A stretch of 64,000 nucleotides of DNA from Thiobacillus thioparus DSM 505 (GTDB lineage: Bacteria > Pseudomonadota > Gammaproteobacteria > Burkholderiales > Thiobacillaceae), in contig NZ_KB891316.1 in assembly GCF_000373385.1 (NCBI RefSeq), forward strand, positions 496,001 through 560,000, in the 5' to 3' direction. Within the stretch, counting starts at the first letter, position 1. The number at the start of each line of letters is the position of its first letter. Of this stretch, positions 16,940 through 25,406 are shown piece after piece. The position numbers and the translations under genes were made by a program. The notes beneath the pieces were generated by a model that saw only the letters and a program-made list of their open reading frames with translations, was not told the origin of the DNA and ran no database searches.

Positions 16940-17428
16940 TCAGGTGGACGCACGTTTAATGACGCTGATTCGCCCGTCGCCTTCCAGATAGCATTGACTG
17001 ATTTCCGCCAACCCGCGTTCACTGATACCGTGTTCACGCAACTTCGCCATTAGTTCTTCTTCCCGAATCAGTTCGCGTTTCATGTTTTGCCTGAGCAGAC
17101 GACCATTCTTGATCAAGAGAAGCGGAGCAGGGCGAAGGAAGCGTTCGGCGCAGGCAAACCGGTAACCGATCCAGTCCAGAAAGAAGTCCCAGAATGCGAT
17201 CGTCGCCACCAGTACAAGTCCCTCGGTGATCGACTTGTACTCACTGGCCATGGCGTTTTGCGAAGCATCGGCGACAAGCACCACCACCAGCAGATCGGAA
17301 ATCCCCATTCCACCCATCTCACGCCGCGAGACCCGCAGCATGAAAAAGAGAAAAAGATAAATCACCGTACCGCGAAGTACGATCTCCAGAAGTGGGATAG
17401 AGGGAACGAAAACTGAACGCCAATCCAT
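16940..17428 (-). CDS. DUF421 (YetF-type) membrane protein
   Basis: A 162-residue protein with N-terminal TMs (PLLEIVLRGTVIYLFLFFML, SDLLVVVLVADASQNAM, GLVLVATIAFWDFFLDWIGY) and a C-terminal cytosolic DUF421 domain (LIKNGRLLRQNMKRELI, EEELMAKLREHGI). This matches YetF/YdfR of Bacillus, whose family is linked to spore germination and stress but lacks a defined activity. The start at 17428 (MDWRSVF) has GGGAGGGG about 8 bases upstream. It precedes an unrelated gene group and reads toward the iron-permease-like gene. Confidence 0.87.
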   Translation of the reverse strand: MDWRSVFVPSIPLLEIVLRGTVIYLFLFFMLRVSRREMGGMGISDLLVVVLVADASQNAMASEYKSITEGLVLVATIAFWDFFLDWIGYRFACAERFLRPAPLLLIKNGRLLRQNMKRELIREEELMAKLREHGISERGLAEISQCYLEGDGRISVIKRAST

Positions 17429-17488
17429 GCCACCGTCCCCTCCCATTCGCCATGCCTGTGCCTGATGCGAACCTGGGCATGGCTGCCT

Positions 17489-18040
17489 TCACAGGCTACG
17501 CACGACGCGATAGCCGCGTCCACGGAGTTCGTTCACGGCCCGGTCGATCTGGGCTTGCGTCACGGGATGAATGACCACGGCCCAGCGGCCCTTTCGAATG
17601 GCCCGTCGCACGGACGTGATCACGAGGAGATGGTCGGGACGCACCGTCAGCAAGCCGCCAACCAGAAGCCCGAGCAGCCCGCCGAAGAAAACAAAGGCCA
17701 TCAGGCTCATGCCGGGCGTGCTCATGACCGCGGGGTTGCCCGCCACGATGAACCCTAGATAAAGCAGGACGCCTACCGCGATGCCCGCGGTTCCGGAGGC
17801 TACGTGCGCTCTCACCAGGGTACGCCAGATGCCCGCCTGTTCGGGTTCCAGCTTGCTGGAAAATGCGGGGCTGCCGGGAGCGTCTCCATCGGGCGGGCCC
17901 ACCAGATTGACCTGGGCATCGTCGAGACCCGCCGTCCGTTTCACTTGCTGCGCGGCATCTTCCGCCCCGCTCCGGTTCATGAAGAGGCCGGCCACCTTGG
18001 TCAATGACCGTTCGCCGAATATCACATGCTTGATTTTCAT
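17489..18040 (-). CDS. Glycine-rich two-helix membrane protein, unknown
   Basis: A 183-residue protein. The N-terminal cytosolic part (VAGLFMNRSGAEDAAQQVKR) resembles a short ferredoxin-like sensor module. Two TMs follow, ASGTAGIAVGVLLYLGFIVA and LMAFVFFGGLLGLLVGGLLT, and the tail is basic (VRRAIRKGRWAVVIHPVTQA). AGGAG lies 5 bases before the ATG at 18040. The plan is like the protein at 11797-12342. It may be co-transcribed with the DUF421 gene, 60 bases downstream. I do not recognise a function. Confidence 0.75.
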   Translation of the reverse strand: MKIKHVIFGERSLTKVAGLFMNRSGAEDAAQQVKRTAGLDDAQVNLVGPPDGDAPGSPAFSSKLEPEQAGIWRTLVRAHVASGTAGIAVGVLLYLGFIVAGNPAVMSTPGMSLMAFVFFGGLLGLLVGGLLTVRPDHLLVITSVRRAIRKGRWAVVIHPVTQAQIDRAVNELRGRGYRVVRSL

Positions 18041-18128
18041 GGTCGCTCCTTTCGTGGATACCGATCCGTCCGTGCGACGGGGAAACGCGATGCCGGTATT
18101 CGCCGGCACCAGGCCGCATCGGCGCGGT

Positions 18129-19199
18129 CTATTTGGGACGGGGATTACGCCCGGCCGGTCGACAGGATGTCCATTTCCCGCCACGCAGGGCCTTCACCGC
18201 ATGCATAACCGCGCGGCCGACATTGCCGGCTTCCTCCTGTACGGCCGAATCCCGGTCCAGCGTTTCATGGCTGTTGGCATACGGTTCGTAATAGCCGATA
18301 TAGCGATCGAGTCGCGCCTGCGGGCCAGCATCGATCAATCCCATCCAGTCGAGCCAGTCGGCCAGCGCACGGCGCGAACCTTCTATCCCCGCCACGTCGC
18401 CGTGCACCATCAGTCCATACACTCGACCCGCCAGATGCTTGGGATAACTCCATCCGGCCATTTCCAGGTCCTTGGCCCGGACAGGATCCTTGCCGGCCGT
18501 GCGTGTGGGATCGGGATTTCCCCCATCCGCGCACACCAGACGATCGATCATCAATTTGAGCGCGCTCGGACTCTGGTACCAGTAAACCGGCGTGACGATG
18601 ACGACGGCATGGGTGGCCACCCAGCGCTCGTAGATCTCCGCCATCCAGTCGTTCGTCTGATTCAGCCCGTGGTTCGGATAACAGGAACAGGGCCAGTGGC
18701 ACAACGGCATGGCGGTGGACACGCAGCCTTTGCACGGGTGGATGCGGCGGCCATACTCGGACACCAGGAGACTGAGGTCGAGCACGTCGGTCTCCGCCCC
18801 GTCCTGCATGACGATTTCCCGAATGCGGCCGAGCAGGCGAAACGTCTTCGACATCTCGCCGGGACAGGTCCCGTCGTTCCGGGCCGCACCGCAAACCAGC
18901 AGGACGCGTGTGGGCGTCTCCGGGCAGCCCCATTTCTCCTGTGCCTGCAGCAAACGGCGCCGGGTAGCCAGCCATTCGCTCGACAGTTCGAAATCGGGGT
19001 TCTCGAAATCCGCACCGGCACGCTCGGTGCGAGGCGATTTTCTGCCTGCGACATACGCCTGCCAGGCGACTTCCTCGACGCGTTCGAGTGCGTCGGCAAC
19101 CTTCCCGTACAAGGGATCGGCATAGGCCATACGGAATCGCTGGCCGAAGGCCTGGCGATCCAGCATCGCAGGCGCCTGGCCTGTGCGGATCGTGATCAT
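18129..19199 (-). CDS. Flavodoxin-fold NAD(P)H-dependent FMN reductase family protein
   Basis: A 356-residue protein with a flavodoxin-like core: TRVLLVCGAARNDGTCPGEM (phosphate-binding loop), an HAVVIVTPVYWYQSPSALKL segment that closes over FMN, and MVHGDVAGIEGSRRAL. It is longer than usual, with an extra ~90-residue N-terminal helical part. A Cys-rich insert, HPCKGCVSTAMPLCHWPCSC, contains five cysteines that could bind a metal or cluster. The reaction (quinone, nitro-compound or flavin reduction) cannot be told. It is followed after about 90 bases by the gene at 17489-18040. Confidence 0.82.
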   Translation of the reverse strand: MITIRTGQAPAMLDRQAFGQRFRMAYADPLYGKVADALERVEEVAWQAYVAGRKSPRTERAGADFENPDFELSSEWLATRRRLLQAQEKWGCPETPTRVLLVCGAARNDGTCPGEMSKTFRLLGRIREIVMQDGAETDVLDLSLLVSEYGRRIHPCKGCVSTAMPLCHWPCSCYPNHGLNQTNDWMAEIYERWVATHAVVIVTPVYWYQSPSALKLMIDRLVCADGGNPDPTRTAGKDPVRAKDLEMAGWSYPKHLAGRVYGLMVHGDVAGIEGSRRALADWLDWMGLIDAGPQARLDRYIGYYEPYANSHETLDRDSAVQEEAGNVGRAVMHAVKALRGGKWTSCRPAGRNPRPK

Positions 19200-19288
19200 G
19201 GGATGTCACCGTGCGGCGGCGCAACGGGATGCTCCGACATCGAGCCGATCCCGCCTGCCTGCCGTTTCCATGAAGACCGCCGACGATA

Positions 19289-19504
19289 TCAATGGAACCA
19301 GTCGTCCTTGGCCTTGCTTTGCCATTCCTTGACCTGCTTCTCGGCGTCATCTCGGGTCACGCCATAGCGTTCCTGGATCTTTCCGGTGAGCTGTTCGCGA
19401 CGGCCCTCGATGGCGTCGAAATCGTCGTCGGTGAGCTTGCCCCACTGCTCCTTGAACTTGCCTTTCACCTGCTTCCAGTTGCCTTCGATAATGTCCCAAT
19501 TCAT
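19289..19504 (-). CDS. CsbD-family stress protein
   Basis: A 71-residue CsbD protein: [20 protein letters not shown] then [20 protein letters not shown], the signature of the family. CsbD proteins are small, hydrophilic and sigma-B/RpoS-induced; function is unknown. AGGAGAGAGCC precedes the ATG at 19504. It lies about 65 bases after the BON-domain gene on the same strand, and the two probably form one unit. Confidence 0.93.
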   Translation of the reverse strand: MNWDIIEGNWKQVKGKFKEQWGKLTDDDFDAIEGRREQLTGKIQERYGVTRDDAEKQVKEWQSKAKDDWFH

Positions 19505-19569
19505 GGCTCTCTCCTTTTCAACACTCACTACACAATCGCGCACCAAGGGATTGGGTGCGCACCCACTGC

Positions 19570-19881
19570 TTACGGTTTGACGACGATGTCGTTCTTGACC
19601 GTCTTCACGTTCGGCACCTTGCGGGCAATCGATTCGGCCGTATCCCGTTCCGTCGCATTCTTGGCAAAGCCGGAGAGCTGGACGGTCCCATTCAGCGTTT
19701 CAACCTTGATCGCCATGGCGCTGACCACGGGGCTTTCCGCAAACCGGGCCTTGACCTGGGTCGTAATCGTCGAATCGTCCACATACTGTCCGACGGTCGA
19801 CTGCTCTCGCGTCACCGCACACCCTCCCATCGTCAGGGCGCTGACGGCGAGCATGGCTGCAAATAATTTGCTGGCATTCAT
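19570..19881 (-). CDS. BON-domain periplasmic lipoprotein
   Basis: A 103-residue lipoprotein: signal [21 protein letters not shown] with Cys at 21, then one BON domain ([54 protein letters not shown]). BON domains bind phospholipid surfaces, as in OsmY and DolP, and act in envelope or osmotic stress. Here a single BON domain is present, where OsmY and DolP have two. It is likely co-transcribed with the csbD-like gene. Confidence 0.92.
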   Translation of the reverse strand: MNASKLFAAMLAVSALTMGGCAVTREQSTVGQYVDDSTITTQVKARFAESPVVSAMAIKVETLNGTVQLSGFAKNATERDTAESIARKVPNVKTVKNDIVVKP

Positions 19882-19988
19882 GATGGTTTCCTTTTTGCTG
19901 GTTAATGGATGCGGGGCCGGTCGGGTCGACCGCTTTTTCGGCCGATCCTCAGCCAATCAACCGGCTTCCGGCCTTGCATCCCGTGATA

Positions 19989-20681
19989 TCAAATACGGCG
20001 ACGCCTGATCTTCCAGCCGATCAACCCAAGCCCGGCAAGCATCATGGCGCTGACCTGCGCTTCGGGAACGGGCGTCACCGCAGCTGTGGTAGCCGTCAAG
20101 CCACCATACTTCTTGTCCACATAGGCCAGTGATGACGATCCGCTCGTCGATGCCACGAGAAGATTCTGGAACGACACATTCACTGTCCGGGTACCGGTCC
20201 ACCCGGACAGATCGGTGGATGCCGAAGCGGTCCACGGGTGCGTGTTGTCCCCCGTCTGATCCATGGCTGCATCGGGCGCTATGCTGGTCGTCGTGTCCTT
20301 CGCAGGATCGAGCACGTCATAGACCCGTACCTGGCCTGCGACGTCAGCCGTACTGCCGCCGCCAAGCAGCATGTAATCGCCCCGTTCGGCAAGATCGATG
20401 CTCGAGAATGAAAAGCCATTGTGGGCCGTCATCTGGATATTGGCGGTGTTGGCGGTAAGCGTATAACCCGCGCCGTTGGTGGACGACGCCTTGAAATCCA
20501 CCGGCGTGAAAGACAGGATGTCGCCGCTCAGAACGGGCTGGCCAAAGAGCCCCATCAGCGTATCGTCGAACGTGAAATCAACGCTATCGCCACTCAGGGT
20601 GACCGACGCGGCAAAAGCCGCTCCGGAGAATGCCTGGGCCAGCAAAAAGACGCCTGCCGCCATATGATTCACTCGCTTCAT
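19989..20681 (-). CDS. PEP-CTERM sorting-domain exported protein
   Basis: A 230-residue protein with a signal peptide (AAGVFLLAQAFSGAAFAAS), a beta-rich mature domain and the C-terminal tripartite PEP-CTERM signal VPEAQ, a TM-like stretch SAMMLAGLGLIGW and the basic end KIRRRRI. Such proteins are processed by exosortase and placed in the envelope or exopolysaccharide. AAGGAG lies 7 bases before the ATG at 20681. No exosortase or polysaccharide locus is in the window, so the sorting machinery must be elsewhere. Confidence 0.88.
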   Translation of the reverse strand: MKRVNHMAAGVFLLAQAFSGAAFAASVTLSGDSVDFTFDDTLMGLFGQPVLSGDILSFTPVDFKASSTNGAGYTLTANTANIQMTAHNGFSFSSIDLAERGDYMLLGGGSTADVAGQVRVYDVLDPAKDTTTSIAPDAAMDQTGDNTHPWTASASTDLSGWTGTRTVNVSFQNLLVASTSGSSSLAYVDKKYGGLTATTAAVTPVPEAQVSAMMLAGLGLIGWKIRRRRI

Positions 20682-21062
20682 GTGTTGCTCCTTCCCGGTT
20701 GTCATGGAATCGAAATAGAAAGACCACTTACCTATACGGTTTCAAGTTCAAGAAAAATCCGGATGGCCCTGCACGCCCTCCGCCGTGGTGTAGCTACCTG
20801 TCCGCTCGGCGGAAATCCTCGCCACGGCCGTGGAGACCCGTACTGGATGGCAGGATCCTTTCGCCAATACCGACTCGTGGACGCGGTTGACGACAGCAGA
20901 TAGCTACACGTCCACTTTAAGCAGGGTCCGTGACTACAGGTATAAGAAGGAAACGCTTCCGCATGTAGGAATGAAGGAAGCGCGTGTCGGATGACCTTGA
21001 TCGCATGCGGATCGCGGTGCAGGAAAGGATGTACGCCGGGCAGGCGGGCACTTCCGGAAGCC
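20682..21062. other. 381-base non-coding interval
   Basis: No supported gene. It contains the promoter region of the PEP-CTERM gene (minus) and the 3' flank of the AI-2E family gene. TGTAGG occurs at 20969-20974 but lacks the second half of the bipartite motif. Confidence 0.5.
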
Positions 21063-22241
21063 TTAGCCCGCCATGAATTCGCCGACGGACTTGAATTCCT
21101 CGACGCGATCGCACACCGACTTGATGACCATCATGATCGGCATGCCGAGCAAGAGTCCCCACGCACCCCACAACCATCCCCAGAACAACACGCCGACGAA
21201 AACAACCACCGCATTCATGCGGCTCGCACGGCCGGTGAGCCAGGGCGTCAGCAAATTTCCTTCCAGGCCGTGGATGGCGAGCGAGATCGCAGCGACCGTA
21301 AGCGCCATGCCCATGCTCTCGAATTGCAGAAAACCCACCAGCGCCGTCCCGCCGATGATGATGATGGCGCCCAGGTAGGGAACGAGGTTGAGGATGGCGG
21401 CCGCAATGCCCCACACGGCAGCATGCTCCAGACCGATCCAGAGAAAGGCGAGCCAGCTTGTGATCCCGACGAGAATGCTGGTGAAGACCTGAACCAGCAG
21501 GTAACGCTGAATTTGGACGCTGATCTCGTCCAGCATCTGGACAGTGATCTTCTTTCTGCTGAGGGTTGGACCGGAGAGCCTGACGAGCTTGCGCCGGAAC
21601 GCGTCGCCCGAAAGCATCAGGAAGTAGGCCAGGAACAACACCATCACAGCGAGGCTCAGGAAGGACAACGCGCCTCGGGTGCCATTCCACAGATAGTCCC
21701 GAATATTGAGCTTGGGCTGCTCGATCTGGACGCGGGTCACCCCGCGCGGCGTCGGCGACGTTGCCGCAGCCGTCTCGCTCGCGGCGTGTTCGATCTGATC
21801 CGCCGCTTTTTGTACATTATCAATCGCGCCCTTGGAACCGCGCCATTCCTGGTTCAGGGTATGGCGAAATTTCTGCGCCGCCTCGGGCAGGGTTTCAATC
21901 ATGCTCGCAGTTTCATCCTGCAGCGAATACGCCATGAAGCCACTGCCGCCCACGATCATGAGCAACAACACCGCGGCTCCGACCGCGCGCGGCACATGCC
22001 ATTTCTGCAACTGCTTGACCAGTGGGGAAAGCGCATAGCTGATGATGATGCCCAGGACCAGCGGAATGAAGAAATCCTCGGCCCAGTCGAGAATGAATAC
22101 GCTCGCGAATATGGTCAGCAGGATGAGCGGAAGGCTGTGGATGTCGGTGGAAATCCGGGCGGGTTCCGGCGTCTCGGCGAAACCGCTTTCTCCCCGGCCT
22201 CGCGCAAGGTCGACAGGGGTTTCGTGCGCATTGTCCATCAT
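21063..22241 (-). CDS. AI-2E family transporter (UPF0118, PerM-like)
   Basis: A 392-residue inner-membrane protein with about eight TMs. The family features are the N-terminal pairs (SLPLILLTIFASVFILDWAE, FFIPLVLGIIISYALSPLVK), a central periplasmic insert with Asp/Ala-rich helices, and the C-terminal LAFLWIGLEHAAVWGIAAAI and GNLLTPWLTGRASRMNAVVV segments. The family includes Na+/H+ antiporters and the disputed AI-2 exporter TqsA; substrate is unknown. It reads in the same direction as, and 59 bases after, the AsmA gene. Confidence 0.9.
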   Translation of the reverse strand: MMDNAHETPVDLARGRGESGFAETPEPARISTDIHSLPLILLTIFASVFILDWAEDFFIPLVLGIIISYALSPLVKQLQKWHVPRAVGAAVLLLMIVGGSGFMAYSLQDETASMIETLPEAAQKFRHTLNQEWRGSKGAIDNVQKAADQIEHAASETAAATSPTPRGVTRVQIEQPKLNIRDYLWNGTRGALSFLSLAVMVLFLAYFLMLSGDAFRRKLVRLSGPTLSRKKITVQMLDEISVQIQRYLLVQVFTSILVGITSWLAFLWIGLEHAAVWGIAAAILNLVPYLGAIIIIGGTALVGFLQFESMGMALTVAAISLAIHGLEGNLLTPWLTGRASRMNAVVVFVGVLFWGWLWGAWGLLLGMPIMMVIKSVCDRVEEFKSVGEFMAG

Positions 22242-22300
22242 GCCTCCGATAGGGATTGATCAATGAGGTTATACGTCATTCCGGACGGGTTCGGGTGCAG

Positions 22301-24214
22301 TTAGCGACCGGACGTTCTTACCTCCTCGATCAGGCGTCGGCACTCGCTCTCGACGCTGTGCCCGACATCGATCAGCGGGAGGAGTGCCAGTGCGGGATTG
22401 ACCGCGCCCAGTGCAAGCGCACCGAGACCGCGCATGGCCAGCTTGCCTTTGTCCAGGCTGGCCTGCGGATGGGCGAAGCTGCCTTGCACGTGGATGGGCG
22501 TACGCAATGCGACCAGACTGAGCTTTCGGCTTTTCGGCACGACGGTGAGGTCGAGGCGTTCCTGCCCGAGATCGATCCGCCCGCTTCCGTCGATGCGACT
22601 GACGTCGGTATCGAGGGCCAGGATGTCGGGCTCCATGACGCCCTGCTTCACGCCGAAATCGGCGATTCCGCAGCGGATCCGGACGGGTTCGTCGCCGGCG
22701 AGTTTCAGTTGCATAATTTCAAGCAGATGAAGGCTGACTGTCTCCATCATCAGTTTGCTGACTTCACCGCCGTCCATCAGAAGCGACACCCTCCCGTCCG
22801 CGCTACCGAGCATCGCCGCGACAGTATCGCCCTGCCCTTTTAGATCGATGTTTCCATTGAATTCGCCGATGCTCGTCATGGTGCGGTCGAAGGTGGGAAA
22901 CAGCCCGGCCAACTGCAGCTTGCGCGCCTTGAGTTTCGCCGCCGCGCGGATCGGCGATGCGCGGCCATCCAGCTCCACCGAGCCCGCCAGCGTCCCGCCC
23001 GCCACGTCAAACTGCAAGGGATCCAGCCTCAGGCGCCCGTCGCGCAATTGCAAACGCGTCGACAACCTATGGAGCGGCAACGCTTCCGGGCGATCGATCG
23101 ATCCGGCATTGAGGGTCACATCCGCGTCCATATGGTTCCAACGCTCGGTCCGAAAGGCCTTGCGAGGCAAGATGCCGGCTGGTGCACGTTGGGCCGCCGC
23201 AGCCCCTCCGTTTGCGCGCCCGGCCCCGACGAGGGGTCCCAGATCGGAAATGTCGAGGCGCGTCGAATCGAGTCTGGCAACCAGGGTGGGACGCCTGCCC
23301 TCCGTGTCGACGCTGAGACTGCCTGCGATATCGCTTCTGCCCATTTCGCCGGTGAATTTTTCGTAACGCCACTGGCGGGGACCATGCACCAGGCGGCCGT
23401 GAGTTCGATAGGGCGGCGTATCCGGGAAGACGACGCCGACCAATGGATAGAGCTGCGCAAGGCTGGCGCCACTGATCACGATCTGGAGATCGACCGCGGA
23501 CAGCTTGAGCAGATCGGTGATGTGACCGTCTGCGCCGACCGCGGTCTGGCCGATCTTTCCGGACACATTCAGATGGTACGGCCGCGTTTTGTCACGCAAC
23601 GCCAGCACGGGGTCACCGGCGCCCTGCGCGACAAGGGACTCGCCCTTGTAGCGCCCCTGCACGGTGAACGTCAACGGCGCGGATGCGCCGTCCGGCCCGC
23701 GCTTCGCGGTCGCGATCCGGGCGCTCAGACGCGTATCCTGCGCAGGCTCGTCGTACTCGACGCGCCCGTCGCTGACAGCAAGATGCCGGATGACGACACG
23801 GGCCTCGCTGTCGCGCTGACGCCGATCGAGCAGCCAGTTCCTGCGGCCGTCCCGGCTCTTTTCAAAGGCAAGCGCGGCATGATCGAGCTGGACATCCTGA
23901 AACACGATCCGGCCGCGAAAGAGCGGGGAAATGGCGATGTCGACCGTCGCATGTCGCACTTCGATCATGTTCGTCCGCCTGGCCCAGGATGGATTTGAAA
24001 ACGTCACATCGGCCGCGCGAACCTGCACATACGGCCATCGCAATCCAATGTCGAGATCACCCCCGATCCGCAATGTGCGGTCCGTCTTGACGTGAACCGC
24101 ATGAGCAATCGGCTCGCGCAGACCATTCCAGTTCCGCACGCTCGCCGCCCCCACGAGCAGGACTGCCACCGCCGCGAGCGACAGGGCGACCACTGTCTTC
24201 GCGCGTGGTGTCAT
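22301..24214 (-). CDS. AsmA family protein
   Basis: A 637-residue protein with one N-terminal TM (VVALSLAAVAVLLVGAASVR) and a long beta-rich periplasmic region, ending in the AsmA C-terminal domain (VSRIDGSGRIDLGQERLDLT, VVPKSRKLSLVALRTPIHV, GSFAHPQASLDKGKLAMRGL). AsmA-like proteins are VPS13/chorein-type bridges implicated in moving phospholipids to the outer membrane. It is smaller than TamB or YhdP and similar in size to E. coli AsmA. It is followed by the AI-2E gene. Confidence 0.88.
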   Translation of the reverse strand: MTPRAKTVVALSLAAVAVLLVGAASVRNWNGLREPIAHAVHVKTDRTLRIGGDLDIGLRWPYVQVRAADVTFSNPSWARRTNMIEVRHATVDIAISPLFRGRIVFQDVQLDHAALAFEKSRDGRRNWLLDRRQRDSEARVVIRHLAVSDGRVEYDEPAQDTRLSARIATAKRGPDGASAPLTFTVQGRYKGESLVAQGAGDPVLALRDKTRPYHLNVSGKIGQTAVGADGHITDLLKLSAVDLQIVISGASLAQLYPLVGVVFPDTPPYRTHGRLVHGPRQWRYEKFTGEMGRSDIAGSLSVDTEGRRPTLVARLDSTRLDISDLGPLVGAGRANGGAAAAQRAPAGILPRKAFRTERWNHMDADVTLNAGSIDRPEALPLHRLSTRLQLRDGRLRLDPLQFDVAGGTLAGSVELDGRASPIRAAAKLKARKLQLAGLFPTFDRTMTSIGEFNGNIDLKGQGDTVAAMLGSADGRVSLLMDGGEVSKLMMETVSLHLLEIMQLKLAGDEPVRIRCGIADFGVKQGVMEPDILALDTDVSRIDGSGRIDLGQERLDLTVVPKSRKLSLVALRTPIHVQGSFAHPQASLDKGKLAMRGLGALALGAVNPALALLPLIDVGHSVESECRRLIEEVRTSGR

Positions 24215-24270
24215 CGAGCAACCGGATCGGCTTCACTGAGCGACGCACCTGGCAATGGGTGCTTATCCGT

Positions 24271-24654
24271 TCAGAACGCCGTTCCGAATCCCTTGTCTTG
24301 TTCCAGCCTGAGGGTAGGTAATCCTGCGAGCTCATGAATCGGCATGAGGACGCCGCGCGTGCCTGGCACGGCGTCGAACAGCCGGTACAGATATTTTCCG
24401 CCTCCCTTGAACTCATACGCTTCCTCAAGGAAGCGCATGTGTTCGTGCGCGGCAAGACAGTCGCGTGACCTGCAATCCTGTTTGTAGTGTTCGATCAGGG
24501 AATGGATCACGCTCATGTGTTCGTCGGTGACGTCAAAGTCTCGGGCGGCTGCGTTATCCCGGACCGTCTTCTCGACCTCGTCCCGCGCGAGGTGCCTGAC
24601 CGCGTCGTAAATCGGGATCTCTCCGTCGCGGGCGATGCTTTCGCTGTTATTCAT
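24271..24654 (-). CDS. DsrC/TusE-family protein lacking the C-terminal cysteines
   Basis: A 127-residue protein that matches DsrC/TusE in the helix VTDEHMSVIHSLIEHYKQDC, the core GGGKYLYRLFDAVPG and the end ELAGLPT. In DsrC and TusE the C-terminal arm ends in a redox-active, conserved cysteine (often two). Here the arm is LRLEQDKGFGTAF with no cysteine. It therefore cannot carry a persulfide like DsrC or relay sulfur like TusE, and may belong to the Cys-less regulatory group described for this family. Its neighbours are the Fe-SOD and catalase genes on the same strand. Confidence 0.75.
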   Translation of the reverse strand: MNNSESIARDGEIPIYDAVRHLARDEVEKTVRDNAAARDFDVTDEHMSVIHSLIEHYKQDCRSRDCLAAHEHMRFLEEAYEFKGGGKYLYRLFDAVPGTRGVLMPIHELAGLPTLRLEQDKGFGTAF

Positions 24655-24687
24655 GGGATTAATTCCTTGACGTGATGGCTTCGGGTT

Positions 24688-25362
24688 TCAGGCGAGATTG
24701 TCGGCGGCAAACTTCCAGTTGATGAGTTTGTCGATGACTCCGGCCACATGGTCCTTGCGCCGGTTCTGGTAATCGAGGTAATACGCGTGTTCCCATACGT
24801 CAATGGCGAGCAGGGGCTTCATGCCCGACGTCAGCGGCGTATCCGCGTCCTCGGTCTTCATCACGCTGATTTTCTTGCCTTCCAGAACCAGCCAGGCCCA
24901 GCCGGTTCCGAACTGGGTCACGGCGGCATGCAGGAGTTCCTGACGGCACGCCTCGACCGAACCAAAGGATGCGTCGATCATCTGCTTCAGGATCGGCGAC
25001 GGATCGCCTCCTCCTTTTTCGCAGAGACTGTCCCAGTAGAACGCGTGGTTCCAGGCCTGAGCCGCATTATTGAAAATCTCGGTTTTTCCGCCCGCGCCGG
25101 AAGCCAGGATCATGGCCTTGATCGGCATGGCCTGGAACTCGGTGTCGTCGATCGCCTTGTTGAGGGCATCGATATAGGTTTGATGATGCTTGCCATGGTG
25201 GAACCTGAGCGTGTTTTCGGAAATGACCGGGCTCAGCGCATCCATGGCATAAGGCAAGGCCGGAAGTTCGTAGGGGAAACTCATGTTCTCGAGCATGGCC
25301 GTACTGATGCCGCCGGATGTCGCCAGGGTCGAGGAAGGGAAAGCACGTTGCGGGAAATTCAT
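24688..25362 (-). CDS. sodB: Superoxide dismutase [Fe]
   Basis: The product dismutates superoxide to O2 and H2O2. Fe/Mn-SOD ligands are seen in LRFHHGKHHQTYIDAL, AAQAWNHAFYWDSL and DVWEHAYYLDYQN; the Gln in NNAAQAWNHAFYW favours the iron type. The classic N-terminus MSFPYELPALPYAMDAL begins at 25284, but the only strong ribosome-binding site (AGGAG, 7 bases) precedes the ATG at 25362. That start adds 26 residues (MNFPQRAFPSSTLATSGG...). I therefore annotate 224 residues and note the shorter start. It lies 45 bases after the katE stop on the same strand, so the two peroxide/superoxide genes are likely co-expressed. Confidence 0.9.
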   Translation of the reverse strand: MNFPQRAFPSSTLATSGGISTAMLENMSFPYELPALPYAMDALSPVISENTLRFHHGKHHQTYIDALNKAIDDTEFQAMPIKAMILASGAGGKTEIFNNAAQAWNHAFYWDSLCEKGGGDPSPILKQMIDASFGSVEACRQELLHAAVTQFGTGWAWLVLEGKKISVMKTEDADTPLTSGMKPLLAIDVWEHAYYLDYQNRRKDHVAGVIDKLINWKFAADNLA

Positions 25363-25406
25363 ATAGGAGCTCCTTTCAAAGATTGAGTGAGAGTGGCCAG
25401 CGGGTG

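Noticed and set aside
17781-19367. Plus-strand frame of 528 codons opposite the flavodoxin-like gene
   Set aside because: Shadow frame; the minus-strand products have clear domains and start signals.
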